Assembly (NCBI GenBank): GCA_014898415.1
Contig: RCTD01000031.1
Coordinates: 248,001 to 312,000 of the forward strand
DNA length: 64,000 nt
Source of the DNA: Stromatinia cepivora
Taxonomy: Eukaryota > Ascomycota > Leotiomycetes > Helotiales > Sclerotiniaceae
Direction of reading: 5' to 3'
Below the pieces are notes generated by a model. The model was not told the origin of the DNA. It saw nothing but the letters and a program-made list of their open reading frames with translations, and did no database searches. How positions within the stretch are numbered: position 1 is the first letter of the stretch; every line of letters starts with the position of its first letter. This document shows, in pieces, positions 35,623 to 47,559 of this stretch. The position numbers were made by a program, and so were the translations under genes.

Positions 35623-35990
35623 AGTCAACCACCCTACTTTCCGGCCACCATTTTACACCAAAAACCACGATTTTTACCTATGAATAACTTTTTAAATAAT
35701 AAACATAATTGATTCAAATTTCACCTATGTCCGACGACAAGAGGCTCTCTTAACCCTTGTCTCTTCGTTACGACAAGGGTTAAGAGGCCATCTCACCCTT
35801 ATTTATTTTTTAATTAAAATTTAAAGTATTCAACTCTTGTCTTTCTACTCTATATAATAGAATACATAATTCCTAACTTATATCAACTCTAACAATTGAA
35901 AATGTATAATAAAATATTTTAATATATCAATTATAGATTTTACTAGTCCTTTTTTAGATTCTCTAAAAAGAATATCTATTTTAGATTTTC
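35623..35990 (+). repeat. Left terminal inverted arm of the 22-kb element
   Basis: It holds the 27-bp terminus (35623-35649), a spacer, then CACCTATGTCCGACGACAAG at 35722-35741, the hairpin 35747-35786, and an AT-rich tail with CTAACAATTGAAAA. The same order occurs in reverse complement in the right arm. The spacer between terminus and CCTATGTCC is about 75 bp here but about 650 bp on the right, so one side gained or lost DNA. Confidence 0.8.
35747..35786. repeat. Perfect 15-bp stem hairpin in the left arm
   Basis: CTCTTAACCCTTGTC (35747-35761), a 10-base loop, and the exact reverse complement (35772-35786). It is GC-richer than all its surroundings and shows no RIP damage. Confidence 0.93.
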
Positions 35991-36190
35991 TAAAAAAAAT
36001 ATCTTAAATAAAATGATAAACAAATTCAAGAATTTTTTTTAGATAATCTAAAAAATAATGATTCTTAGATAATCTAAAAATATCTATATAAATAAAAAGA
36101 AGAGATATTCAAGATTTTTAGATTATCTAAAAATATTCATCTTAAATAAAATAATAAGCGAATTCAAGATCTTTTTAGATTATTTAAAAA
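35950..36190. repeat. Cluster of TTTTAGATWWTCTAAAA palindromes, left subterminal
   Basis: At least six palindromes of the form TTAGATTATCTAA, TTAGATAATCTAA or TTAGATTTTCTAA lie within 240 bp. Further clusters occur at 41380-41450, 46030-46440, 47050-47336 and, on the right side, 56345-56770. Their presence near both ends and inside resembles subterminal binding sites, but AT-rich DNA makes short palindromes easier to obtain. Confidence 0.75.
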
Positions 36191-38080
36191 TACTGATATA
36201 AATAAATTCTTCTATTAACCGTTTATTTTAATCGGTTAGAATATTGATTAATTATATTTCGTGAAAGTTTTATATTTCATTTCACGATAACAATTATAAA
36301 TAGTTACAATCAACGACAAGTACATTTTCAATTGTAAAGTCCTTTATTTATATTTTTTATAATAATTAAAGCCAACAAAATAATCAGTAATATAACTCTC
36401 TTAATATCAATATTTTCATTTTCTATCTATTCCTTCATTACAAATGCTTTTTTATTCCGATTCGTCTTCTATATATGATCGAAAAACCATACCCCCTTTT
36501 ATCATTATGTTTAAATTAAATAGACAGGATTTTCCGTTAGTTTTGAAGCCATTTTTCCCTTTCCCAATAAACTTTTATTCAATAAAGTATTTCATATATC
36601 CTATTTAATCATTAAAATAAGTTTATATACCCTCCATTCAGAAACTTACTTTATAGAAAATCAAAACATTGTTAAAGGATAAATGAATATATGAAGATAA
36701 ATCAATTGGATATATCTGGCGTTTTGTAGACAATTGATAACTACAGGTTTAATTATGAATATAAAGTTCTTTTAAATTGATAATAATAGATTGGAGATAT
36801 TCCAATACCTTTAAAGATTCTTTTAAATAAAATATAAACACAAAATCCTTTTGAATTAATAATTAAATATTCTTTTCAGATGAAATATAAATATAAAATC
36901 CTTTTGAATTGTGGTGAAGGGTTCTTTTCAGATGGAATATAATTACAAAGTCTTTTAAAATCAATTGGATCGATATATTGTATATTATAGTTCATTTCAA
37001 TATTATAATTATTGTTTGTTATATACTCTGACAAATCTTGCGCAATCTTTCCTTCAATCTTTCTCTGATAAATTCGGTCTCTTAATGATTATAGATCCTT
37101 TAAACTATTCATCAGGATTTTTTATCTCCTTTTGTAATCGTTTGTAGTAAAATCTATTTATAGATCCTTTATCTCCTTTTGCAATCGTTTGTAATAAAGT
37201 TTGTTTATGAATCCTTTATTTTCTTTTACAATCATTCGTGGTAGAGTCTATTAATTGGTAAAGGAGGATTCCAAGCCTCCTAAAAGCAATTAATGTTATC
37301 CTATTATAGATTATCTATTGTTTATATTTATCATTTCCTTATTTGATTCAGCTTTGCACTCTCTATCTGATCCTAAATCTTCATTACCCTTTCTTTCCGA
37401 ACTAATATCCTTTATCCATTATCTAATCCAATCTTTTTGTTATTCCACTAGTTGATTATAATTATCTCGATTAACCTATTATTGTTGATAACCATATAGC
37501 ATATATTTGATCTTTTTTATTCCTAATTATAATCAATAATCCATTAATGATCATGATTCTTTCTTGATCCAATTACAATGGATTATATTTCTGTTGTTAT
37601 CGATTTTCTGAAACAAAATCCCTATAGGAATATTTGGATTATATAGATCTCGTAAAAACAAGTTTATATATTGTAACGAGGTCAAAAAGTTTGTAATACA
37701 ATTCGAAATCTGTATTAATAATTTTTGATCGTCAAAAAGTTCGTTTCTTCAATTGTTAATAAACTTATAAACAATATTATAATTTTTATGAGTTAAAGGC
37801 TTCATTATTATGTAATCTCTGTATCATTTAATATCCAATCAATAATGTCGATGATGGGTGAAGCAGATTATAAAGATTCTTTAGAATTGTACGGTTTAAA
37901 AAAATTTTCCTGTTTGCTTTTTATATTGTACAAATGTCCATCCAGTCAGGTAATCATCATTATTATTTATATCAATATCCAGTTTCAGATCTTTTAGAAA
38001 GTCCTTTATTTAAATATTTCATTGTTACTTTATTAAATTTATTATAATTAATTATTCTTCAATACAAAAGCAAACATTTT
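36191..38080. other. AT-rich interior of the 22-kb element, pyrimidine-biased, with short tandem repeats
   Basis: Two degenerate tandem arrays are visible: a roughly 60-bp unit ending in TTCTTTTCAGATGAAATATA (about 36740-36960) and three copies of a 48-bp unit containing ATCTCCTTTTGTAATCGTTT (about 37120-37250). On the plus strand C clearly exceeds G. No coding relic is assigned. Confidence 0.5.
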
Positions 38081-39420
38081 CTAATCTTTATCAAAATATT
38101 GTTTTGTCAGATATCAAAACCCAAACCAAGCGGATTGCCTACATTCGAAATCAGAACAAATCCTTCAATCGAATTGTGAATACAATGATTCGAAATTGGA
38201 CGTAGATAATGGATAATAAGGAGTTTTTTATACTATTTAAGAAAACTTAAAAGTATAAAGGGAAAAAGAAAGGGAAAGGTAAAGAATAGCAATATATTAC
38301 AATCGAAGATATTTTAATTTGTTATTTCGATATATACGTACAAATGAGTATCAAAATCTCGAATGCAATCATTTAATGGACAGCCTTAAAGGTTTGAGAT
38401 AAGGGCTTCCTTAAAACGTTTCCTAATTTTATTGTATCATAACAATGGATACAAGATTTTAAGCAAAATCATATTTATACATATATCGACGAAACTTTTA
38501 AAAACAAAAAGCTTTATGATACATTAGTATTCATCCCAACCATTCAATGTTTTTTCGACTTTAACAATTGTTTAGTTTACAAATATCAGTTCTTCTTATA
38601 CGATATATATAACATTGATTATTTTTCATATAAAATGTTTATCAATTCTGGGCAGTGCTTTATACGAACCAATGCAACAATAATCAAACCTCATGATAGG
38701 GATTTCCATTCAAAATCCTTTTCGATTATTATAATAATATATACGGATGATAATAATTAAATAAAATTGGTTATTATTTTTCAAAAATCTTTAGATTTCA
38801 TTGCTGAAGAAGAAACTGTTGAGCAAATTTAATATCCTTTCAACATTTATTTAATCTTCAACGATACTAACTATATTACATACGAAGTTATTATAGAATG
38901 ATTAAAACAAGTTTTTTCTATAAAAAAATATCCTCTACAAAAAAATCTTACTAATAATTATATCCTTATATTAATGAATAGTTTTTCTGCTTATTTAAAT
39001 AATAATACCTCTCTTACCAAAACAATAAATGCCCTTAAATGTATTCACTCTATTATCCCCGGTAGCTTTATTAACTACCTTCAACCTTACAATCTAATCG
39101 CTATCCTCCTATTACGAATCAATTATAAGAAACTCGAAAATGATTAATACATTCAAAATATCGCGCATTATTATAATCCCCTCTATACTGCATCGTATCG
39201 TAGAGCCGATATTATACAATTCATATCACAAACTGCCTTTACTGTTTATCCTATTATTGAACAAAAAACCATCAATTGTTTCAAAAGCATTAATACAAGT
39301 ATCAATATAAATGGAAATAAAGATTATATATTGTATATAAAAGGATTTAATCAACAATTAATTGTTGATTGTATTTAATCTAATAATCTCCCCCATCAAT
39401 CTAAAGCGTCGAAATTTACC
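38080..39420 (+). pseudogene. Unassigned coding relic A of the 22-kb element
   Basis: The plus strand keeps long stretches nearly free of stops, with words such as FFDFNNCLVYKYQFFLYDI, FINSGQCFIRTNATIIKPHD, INALKCIHSIIPGSFINYLQ and YNPLYTASYRRADIIQFIS. The stops present are mostly TAA or TAG where CAA or CAG is likely, as RIP would give. The amino-acid pattern (aromatic, Leu/Ile, spaced Asn/Tyr) suggests a helical globular protein. I do not recognise the family; it is not one of the DDE_1, RT or integrase proteins seen elsewhere in the window. Confidence 0.45.
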
Positions 39421-41850
39421 AATCGCCTTTTATCAACTATAGGGATTCCAATGATATAAATTAAATATTTGTTGAATACTTCGACAATCATCAAAATATT
39501 GGTATTGAGGATGTATCTGATCTATAATAAGGTATAAAGACCATTAATTTGACGGATACTTTCTTTTATAATAATATTACTGATTATATTGATCTTAAAT
39601 TTAATAGTAATAATTAAGATAATAGTAATATAGAAAAAGATTTATTTTATAATATATTTATAAAATTGGATAGTGAAAATAAGATGTACGAATCCAAAGC
39701 TTTATTAGAAATTCTTGAATCTTGGGAAATAAAGATCGATGATATTATTGAAGTTGATATTGGAATTGGAATTAGAAAAGAAAAAACAAAAGCTTTATAG
39801 TATTTTATATAAAACATCGTTTAATTCAATTCAATAATCTATAATACAGATATATTTCCTAAAATGCTTTTTTCTTAGATTTAAAATCCCTTTTCAAACC
39901 TTTATTTCCTTTTCTGAAGTTTATATATTCTTATATATCTATTCTATATACTTTTCGTTTTGTTGATTTTTTGTAATATCTATATGGACTTTTTCTTAAC
40001 CCTTTATTTTATATAAAAATATTATTAATTTCAGGAGCCTCTTTTTTAATAAAATATAATTCAAATTCATTTCCAGAAGTTATATTAATTGGTTCATCCA
40101 GGTCTTCGGGTATTCCAATATCAAATCATTTGATTTTTCATCTAATTCTTCCAAAGATTCTTTTTTGCTAAAGGAATGAATTATAATCATTAATTTGTTA
40201 TTTTTATTTTCTAAGTTTAATGAATCATTATAATCATTATCTAAAGGTAATGAAGAAGAAAAAGAAAACAACGATCTTAAAGAAGATAATGATTGTAAAT
40301 GAGATGGTGATATATATAATAATGATAAAAGTAATAATAAAGAGGAAGAAAATAACGAACCCTGCCTTGGTGATTATAGAGATGGAAGACCTCCGATTGA
40401 TAATAATGGATTTTGAGCCGGTATTTGAAGTTTACACTATAGTATAAATCTTATTTCATATAATTGTGTATATAGAAAATGTATAGCGTAGTTAAATGGT
40501 TATGGAACATTTAAAGGGTCTGGCGTATATAATAAAAGATTTAATGATTTGTGTTTTTCATTTTTTTTTCATTGTTCCTTGAAATATATATCGATGATAT
40601 ATCTGGAGGCCCTTTGTTCTATAAATGAATCGATATCCAAACTGTATAATTTGGGTATATATAAAGATTATAAAACATATAAGGTAAACACAGAATCAAA
40701 TTCAATTGATCATTATTCAAACTAAGCCCTATTGTATCTACAAACAGAAACCCATAAAATATCAGAAGTAATCCATTTAGATTCAAAAATAATTGGCCAG
40801 TATATAAAAGATTAATTCATATAGATAAAATCTTTTTCCCATTTGTATAACCTAATAATAATGGTATTCCTGTACCTTTTCCAATATCGATAATTGGGAG
40901 CTGAAATAACCATTTATAATATTATTGTAGAATACCTATAGAAACCGCATATAGCATCACACCAATTATATAATTTGATAATAAATCCTTCATATAAGAG
41001 TAATCCATTGTGTAACTTATAAATATAAGAATATAAGATATTACAATTGGATTATAAATAAACCTAATAATAAGGATCTATAATATAGATATTTTGTCCG
41101 ATATTTTTATATGATTTTCAAAAAAAGAAAAGTATTGTAATAAAAAGTATATCTAAAATTTCCTTTTTTTTTATTCAATAATTTATAAAGTTTATCTTTA
41201 TAATCCCTTTTTATTTAATCTATTGGATAAAAAACTACAAAAGGATTTAAAAATTAATTACAAGCAAATCCGTTAAAGGTCTACCCGGTTAATATAAAGC
41301 TCACTCATATTGACCCCCATTCCATAAACCTTTTAAAACCTATATTTCTTAAATAATCTAAGAAATATTTCTATTAATTTATATTTTTAGATAATCTAAA
41401 AATTATGAATTTTAGATAATCTAAAAATTATGGATTTTAAATAATCTAGAAAATATTAGGCTTAAATGATTTCAAAGTATTATATAATCTAGATTCAATG
41501 GATTAAAGATATCACAGATATTATAGATAGGTATAATAATAAAATGATATATTATACAAAAATACTTTTATTTTTTATATTAATCTATTTATTATATTTA
41601 TCTTCTGCAAAACCTTGTTATTTGTTTTCAATACTTTTTTCTATCAGATTTTATTCTATTGAATTTATTCGAAAGTATTTTGATATTTATCCTATCATTT
41701 TACTTGAAAAAGAATTCTTTGAGTATGAGAAGCGTTTATATAGTATTTTTTGATATTATATTAGTATTTAGTAATATATCGATTTACTAATCTTGAGCTT
41801 GTTTACCTTCAATTTGTATAAATGGTATTATAACTGTAAATTCAATTTTC
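39421..41850. other. AT-rich interior of the 22-kb element, no assigned gene
   Basis: A 63- and a 75-codon frame on opposite strands overlap at 40080-40447 with Asp/Asn/Glu-rich and Lys/Ile-rich translations. 41380-41450 carries three TTAGATAATCTAAAAATTATG units. Nothing else can be supported. Confidence 0.4.
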
Positions 41851-41856
41851 GATGCT

Positions 41857-42145
41857 GAAATAGTAGAAATGATTTTCAACATTGGAATAATAGAGATGGT
41901 TTCCAATATTGAAATAATAAGAGGAATAATAAAAATGGATTTCAATATTGAAGTAATAAAGAAAATAATAGAAACGATCTTTAATACTGAAGCAATGGAA
42001 AGAGTAGTAAAGGCAGATTTCAATGCTGAAGTAGTGAAGAGAATAGTAGAAATGGTTTTCAATGTTGGAGTAATGAGGGGAGTAGTAAAGATAATTTCCA
42101 ATATTAATATTATAAGATTGGATTTTGGTATTGAAGTAACAAGAT
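41857..42145 (+). repeat. 39-bp tandem repeat (coding for 13-residue units)
   Basis: Five full 39-bp units and three shortened 27-36-bp units follow each other in one open frame (41869-42204). Each unit encodes a version of K-R-I-V-E-M-V-F-N-V-E-V-M. The period is a multiple of three throughout, and the plus-strand frame stays open although the surroundings are full of stops. This suggests it was part of a translated protein; whether it still is cannot be told. Confidence 0.8.
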
Positions 42146-42365
42146 TTGCTTTTGATATCGAATCGATTTTTTGTTTTCGAGTATTTTTAGTTTTATTGTT
42201 TTGAGTAATTTTATACTTACGTTTTCTAAATTACAATTTTGTATTAATATAAACTCTAATTTTGATTAACAAAATATATTCATTATTTAATAATTATCTT
42301 ATTTATTTTTCTATTAATACATTTGATTCTTTTTCTATCTCTATTCTTATTTATACCCTTATCTA

Positions 42366-42532
42366 TCATTTTATCTACCTCCTCGCCCATTACTTCGTCC
42401 ACCATTTCATCCACTACTTCATCTGCCATCTTATCTGCCATTTCATCTACCACCTCATTTACCATCTCGTTTGCCATCTCGTTTGCCACCTTATCTACCA
42501 CCTCGTCTGCCACCTTATCTTCCTTTTCATTT
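42366..42532 (-). repeat. 12-bp minisatellite coding for acidic four-residue repeats
   Basis: About thirteen copies of a 12-bp unit like TCATCTGCCATT stand head to tail. On the minus strand they lie in an open frame (42283-42576) and encode VADE, VVDK, VANE, MANE, VVDE, MADK and similar four-residue units. The strand-specific pattern V/M-x-D/N-E/K is kept while third bases vary, which hints at past selection on protein. The frame then runs into a lysine-rich end. Confidence 0.8.
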
Positions 42533-42799
42533 TGCTCCCTACTATGATTTACTATATAATAAAAATTCATTTTCATTTCCTTTAATTAATATGAATTGAA
42601 TTCCTTTACTTGATATATTATCTTTTAATAATAAATAATAATACTAATAAGAATCATAAAAGATATAGATTTTCGATTGATGAAATTACCGGATTTCGAA
42701 TCAGAATTATCTTTTGTATCAGAAATAATTATATATTTATTGTTTTTGAATATAAAAAGATTACTTTTGTTTTCGAATCTTTTTTTATTCTATTTTAAA

Positions 42800-44880
42800 A
42801 AGATTTGAATCTTATATAATACTTAATCTTCGATAAATTTGTTAAATAAAATATCATCAATTCGATCAATACCAATATAAAGTATAAAAGATTCATAATA
42901 TTTCTCCTAATTTATATTTTTCAAATTAAATATAATAAAGATTTCATTAAACTTTTAAAAATCCTTAATAAAATGAATTGTTTTTTTATTAAACTTTATA
43001 TTTCTTTTTCATCGTATCAATTATAATAAATTCATTCCATTAATATCTTAAATTAAATAAAGAATACCAAAATCGGAGAGAAAAGTAAGCTTTTGGAGTT
43101 GAATCGATATTAAATTCTTTTATAGAATAATAATCTATTGAATCTTGTGTTTACAATCTCCTTTTGTAATTTTATTATTATTATCAATATAAATTACTTT
43201 GGTATCTTTATTTATAAAAGATTCGGATATAGTGTTTTCATTGATTTCGGATTCATTATTATTATCTTCATTATTATTGATTATATTCTCTAAATTGCTT
43301 TTATTATTTAAGGAGATATATTTTAATTAAGTTTTGAATATATACTTTTCTTGTAATGTTTTTTTAATTAAATCAATTTGTAGAATTCTATATTACAAAA
43401 GATTATTTGTATCCTTAGAAAATTAATATTTAATGTTTGATAAAAGTAATTCGATTTTTAATTCAATAATTTGAAGATCAATGAATATAGAAATAATATT
43501 CTTGAAAAAAAAAGCGAATTGTTTATTTATAATGAAAAGGGGAAATCGAATAATAAAAAATGTATTAATATTTAATAAATATTCGAAAATAAAATTTTGG
43601 GAGATATAAGATTATATTTTTAGAAGAGTAAATATTAAAATATGAAAATGGAGATTTAGGTTGTGGCATTTTATAATTGCAGAGTATAGGCAAGGTTTAA
43701 TATAAATATGTAAGGTTTAACTAATATAGTGAATAAAATTTACTTTATGAATTTCTAATTTCATTTTTTCAATCAATTAATCTACCTATTATTCAATTAT
43801 TTTCTTATTTATCGATTTATAATAAATACAAACAAATATGGTAAAAAGTATATTGTTATTCTTTAAGATTATTGAATTTGTTAATAATATATACAAATAG
43901 AATATTTTAATTAAATAAAGGATTGAATTATTATTGGTAAAGAACAAATTCATAAATACAACCCTACTCAAATCTAGTAATAACAAATAGAAAAGAATAT
44001 TATGAAATGGAGATATTGATTTGATTGATTATTTTGAATACTATTAATTATAAATATAATTTTAAATCGCTGTCAAATTGTATATTAGTATATTAATAAC
44101 AATGGTATTAATCAAGCCTCATTTATACTATTCCTTTACCCTCAATTTCATCAATCCTTTTGATTACTAAAACTCCCTCAAACTCTTTTCTAAAATCAAT
44201 AGATACATCATTATACCAATAAGAACCTTTGAAATTTACAATATCTAAATTTCTACAATATATAATTATACTATTTAAATTCCCTATAAATGAAGTATCA
44301 AACGATTATAAATCTATATCTAAAATCTTAGCTTTTATTATTACATTAAATATTTCGGTACAAATACAAAATCATATCGATTTCATAATGATCATAGCTT
44401 ACAAAGATCTTAACAATAAAATAAAGAATGAAATACAAAAGAATAAATTTAATATACTATTAGATTTGATTGATTAATAGATTATTAGGGTTCAGCGATT
44501 TATAAAAATGATATATAGTTTAATATAAAAAAAACAAAAAAAAAGAGTCAAACGATAAACTAAACAAAATAAAAAAAATGATTTTGATAATAGATTGAGA
44601 AAAGAAATACAGAGATTAGAAAGTATTTGGTTTTATTAAAATATGAATATAAAAAAGATATGAAATGGTAGAGGATATTGAATATTTATATTATTCTTGA
44701 ATTATAAAGTTTTATGATATTGTTATATATATATATAATTGAATAATAATTTTGGGAATATTATATCTAAATAAATCAAATTAATAATGAAGGTTATGAA
44801 TATATGATAAAATTTTAAAGAGTAAGGATTCTCCTTTATTTTAATTATATATATAAAGAAAAAATAATAATAAATCTATT
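42800..44880. other. AT-rich interior of the 22-kb element, no assigned gene
   Basis: Only short open frames (for example 44229-44477 plus, 82 codons) are visible, with no domain. Confidence 0.4.
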
Positions 44881-44924
44881 CTTTATTGATATCCTCTTTC
44901 CTTATCTTCTCCTTTCTTTTTAAA

Positions 44925-45195
44925 AATCCTTTGAGTTTATTATAATTAGATTAAATTCAATCTTTATTTTATTGATCTTTTCTTACCCTTTTTTTCTCTT
45001 TTTAAAAATCCTTCGAATTTATTATAATTAAATTAGATTCAATTTTCATTTCATTAAAATCCTTTTCCCTTGTTTCCCCTTTCTTTCCTTAAAAATTCTT
45101 CGAATTTATTATAATCCAATTAAATCCAACCTTCATTCTACTAACATCCCCTTTCTTTATTTCCTTTTTTTTCTTCGAATTTATTATAATCAGAT
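44925..45195. repeat. Degenerate ~85-100-bp tandem repeat, about 4 copies
   Basis: Each unit contains AAAATCCTTTGAGTTTATTA or a variant, then TAATTAGATTAAATTCAATC, then a pyrimidine-rich tail (TTTCTTACCCTTTTTTTCTC). The copies differ by several substitutions. Confidence 0.75.
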
Positions 45196-46025
45196 AATGC
45201 CTATAATAGAAAAAAGTATTAATAATATATAATTATAAACTTATAAATCTAGATTTTCATATTTTCTTATTTTTATAATTCAAGATAATCTTCTCTATAA
45301 ATAAGTTTTGATATATCTATTAATCCATTATCTATTTGCTTTTTTAAAGTTTATTAAAATCCTTAAAAAAGTATGAAAGAGATAAGAAAAGGGGAAAAGG
45401 AGGAAGAGGGGGTAATGAAGTATATAAGCGAAATCTAAAGAGAATATAATTTAAATAGAATAAATAAAATATTAATCTTTAATTGATATAGAAAAGATAT
45501 ATCAAATTGAAAAATAATAAATCTGAAATCATTTTTAATATATATATAATTTTATAAATCAAATTTAAATTTGAAATATATTATTAATTTATTATCTTCA
45601 ATATTCAATAATTCAAATTCAATTTATATTATTATATTATAAAGTATTAGACTTTTGAAATTTAAATTATAAATAAAAACCTTAAGATTATATTTTATTC
45701 TATAATTAAATATAAATTTATATTTTTATATATTTTTATATCTAATTATAATTATTCTAATTCTATATTAATTATAAAATATTAAATGAGATAAATTGTT
45801 ATTGAAGATAATCTGGTTTATTATTTAGAATATAAAATCTTTTTGTGTAAAATCTCGATTTATAAAATGAAGAAAACGAATTTATGAAATATTTTTTTAG
45901 AATAATGGTTAAATTAAGATTTCGATATAAAGTATTAAATATAAGAAATAATTAATATAAAATAAAATAAATATTTAATAAAATATTAAGAAAAAGATAT
46001 ATTAGATATTTATTAATAATCTTTT

Positions 46026-46440
46026 ATTATTAAAAAATCTAAAATCTATTTTTTTTAGAAAATCTAAAAAACATATTTTTCTTTAAAGAATTTCAAAATC
46101 AATTCCAAAAAAAAGAAGAAATAAAAAAATAACTATATTTTTGGAAAATCCAAAAATAATAAATAAGATAGAATTGTTTTTTATTTTATAATTTTATTAA
46201 AAAATCTAAAATCTATTATTTATTAAAAAATCTAAAATCTTTTTTTTTAGAAAATCTAAAAAATACATTTTCACTTAAAGAATTTCAAAATCAATTCTAA
46301 AAAAAGAGGAATAAAAAAATAATTATTTTTTTTGGAAAATCCAAAAATAATAAATAAAATAAAATTGTTTTTTACTTTATAGTTTTATTAGAAAATCTAA
46401 AATCTATTATTTATTAGAAAATCTAAAAAAAAATATATTA
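46026..46440. repeat. ~180-bp tandem repeat (about 2.3 copies) carrying TTAGAAAATCTAA palindromes
   Basis: The unit runs TTATTAAAAAATCTAAAATC, TTAGAAAATCTAAAAA, a poly-A part, TTTGGAAAATCCAAAAATAA, and restarts at about 46193 and 46385. A related unit returns at 47050-47336. Confidence 0.75.
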
Positions 46441-47049
46441 TTTTTTGAAAAATAGAATTTCAATATTAATTTAATAAAAAAAAAAAAATATAAAAAAAGA
46501 ATAAAGAAATAATTATTTTTTTTGGAAAATCTATATCACAAAGAATAATTATATTATTTAGTATTATTATAATAAGGAATAATAAGAATAAATAGTAATA
46601 TACTAAATTAACTTAAGGATTAATTAAAAGGATTAATCTTTATATATATATTTAGAATAAATAATGGAATTATCTAAATAAATAATGATAATTTCCTTAT
46701 AAATTATGAATATAATTATTATAAATAAAACTTTTAATAATTAATTTAATAAGAATATATATATTTATAAAAAAGATTATAATAATTAATATAACTTTGC
46801 AAGAAATTTACGAAATTATAATTACATAAATTTTATATAGTTTTATATAGGATATAGGTTTTTTTATAATAATTTAAAAATAATGAATAATATAGAATAT
46901 ATAAAAAGATTACAGCACCCACAGGTTCAATTTGAAATCCTTTAACATACCTGCTAATGGTTCGTATAATCTAGTTTGTTTAGGTAATCGTATTATTAAT
47001 TACAATATATATATCAGGGGATTTTAATATCTTTTGATTTGATGATTTT

Positions 47050-47336
47050 ATTATTAGAAAATCTAAAAAATATATTCTTTCTAAATAATTTCTATATCAA
47101 ATTTTGAAAAAAAATAATAAAGAAATTATTTAAAAAGATATCTTTTTTAGATAATCTAAAATATATTATTTATTAGAAAATCTAAAAATTGTTTTTTCCT
47201 TTAAATAATTTCAATATCAATTTTTAAAAAAAAAAAAAAAAAAAAAAAAGAATAAATAATTATCTTTTTTTAGAAAATCTAAAAGTTATTTCTTTTTAGA
47301 AAATCTAAAATCTATTTTATTAGAAAATCTAAAAAA
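47050..47336. repeat. Further copies of the TTAGAAAATCTAA-bearing repeat
   Basis: Six or more TTAGAAAATCTAAAA/TTAGATAATCTAAAA motifs with the same spacer words as at 46026-46440, plus an A-rich run of about 22 bases at 47226-47249. Confidence 0.7.
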
Positions 47337-47559
47337 AGTATTATAAATAAACTATTATAATATAATAAAAATATATTTCTGATTAATAATCAAATTATTA
47401 ATCTATCTAAATACTACTTATATTTTTATCTTATATTTTATTAACTTTTTTATCATTTCAATCTTTATTTATTCTTCTTTTCATTATTATTTTATAATAA
47501 TCTCTAGATTTTTTAATATTATAACAGAAAAATTATCCTCAAATAAAGAGATTGAAGAT

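Noticed and set aside
46915..46990. Possible tRNA (GGTTCAATTTGAAATCC resembles a B box) in a relatively GC-rich spot
   Set aside because: No matching A box or acceptor stem pairing could be found.
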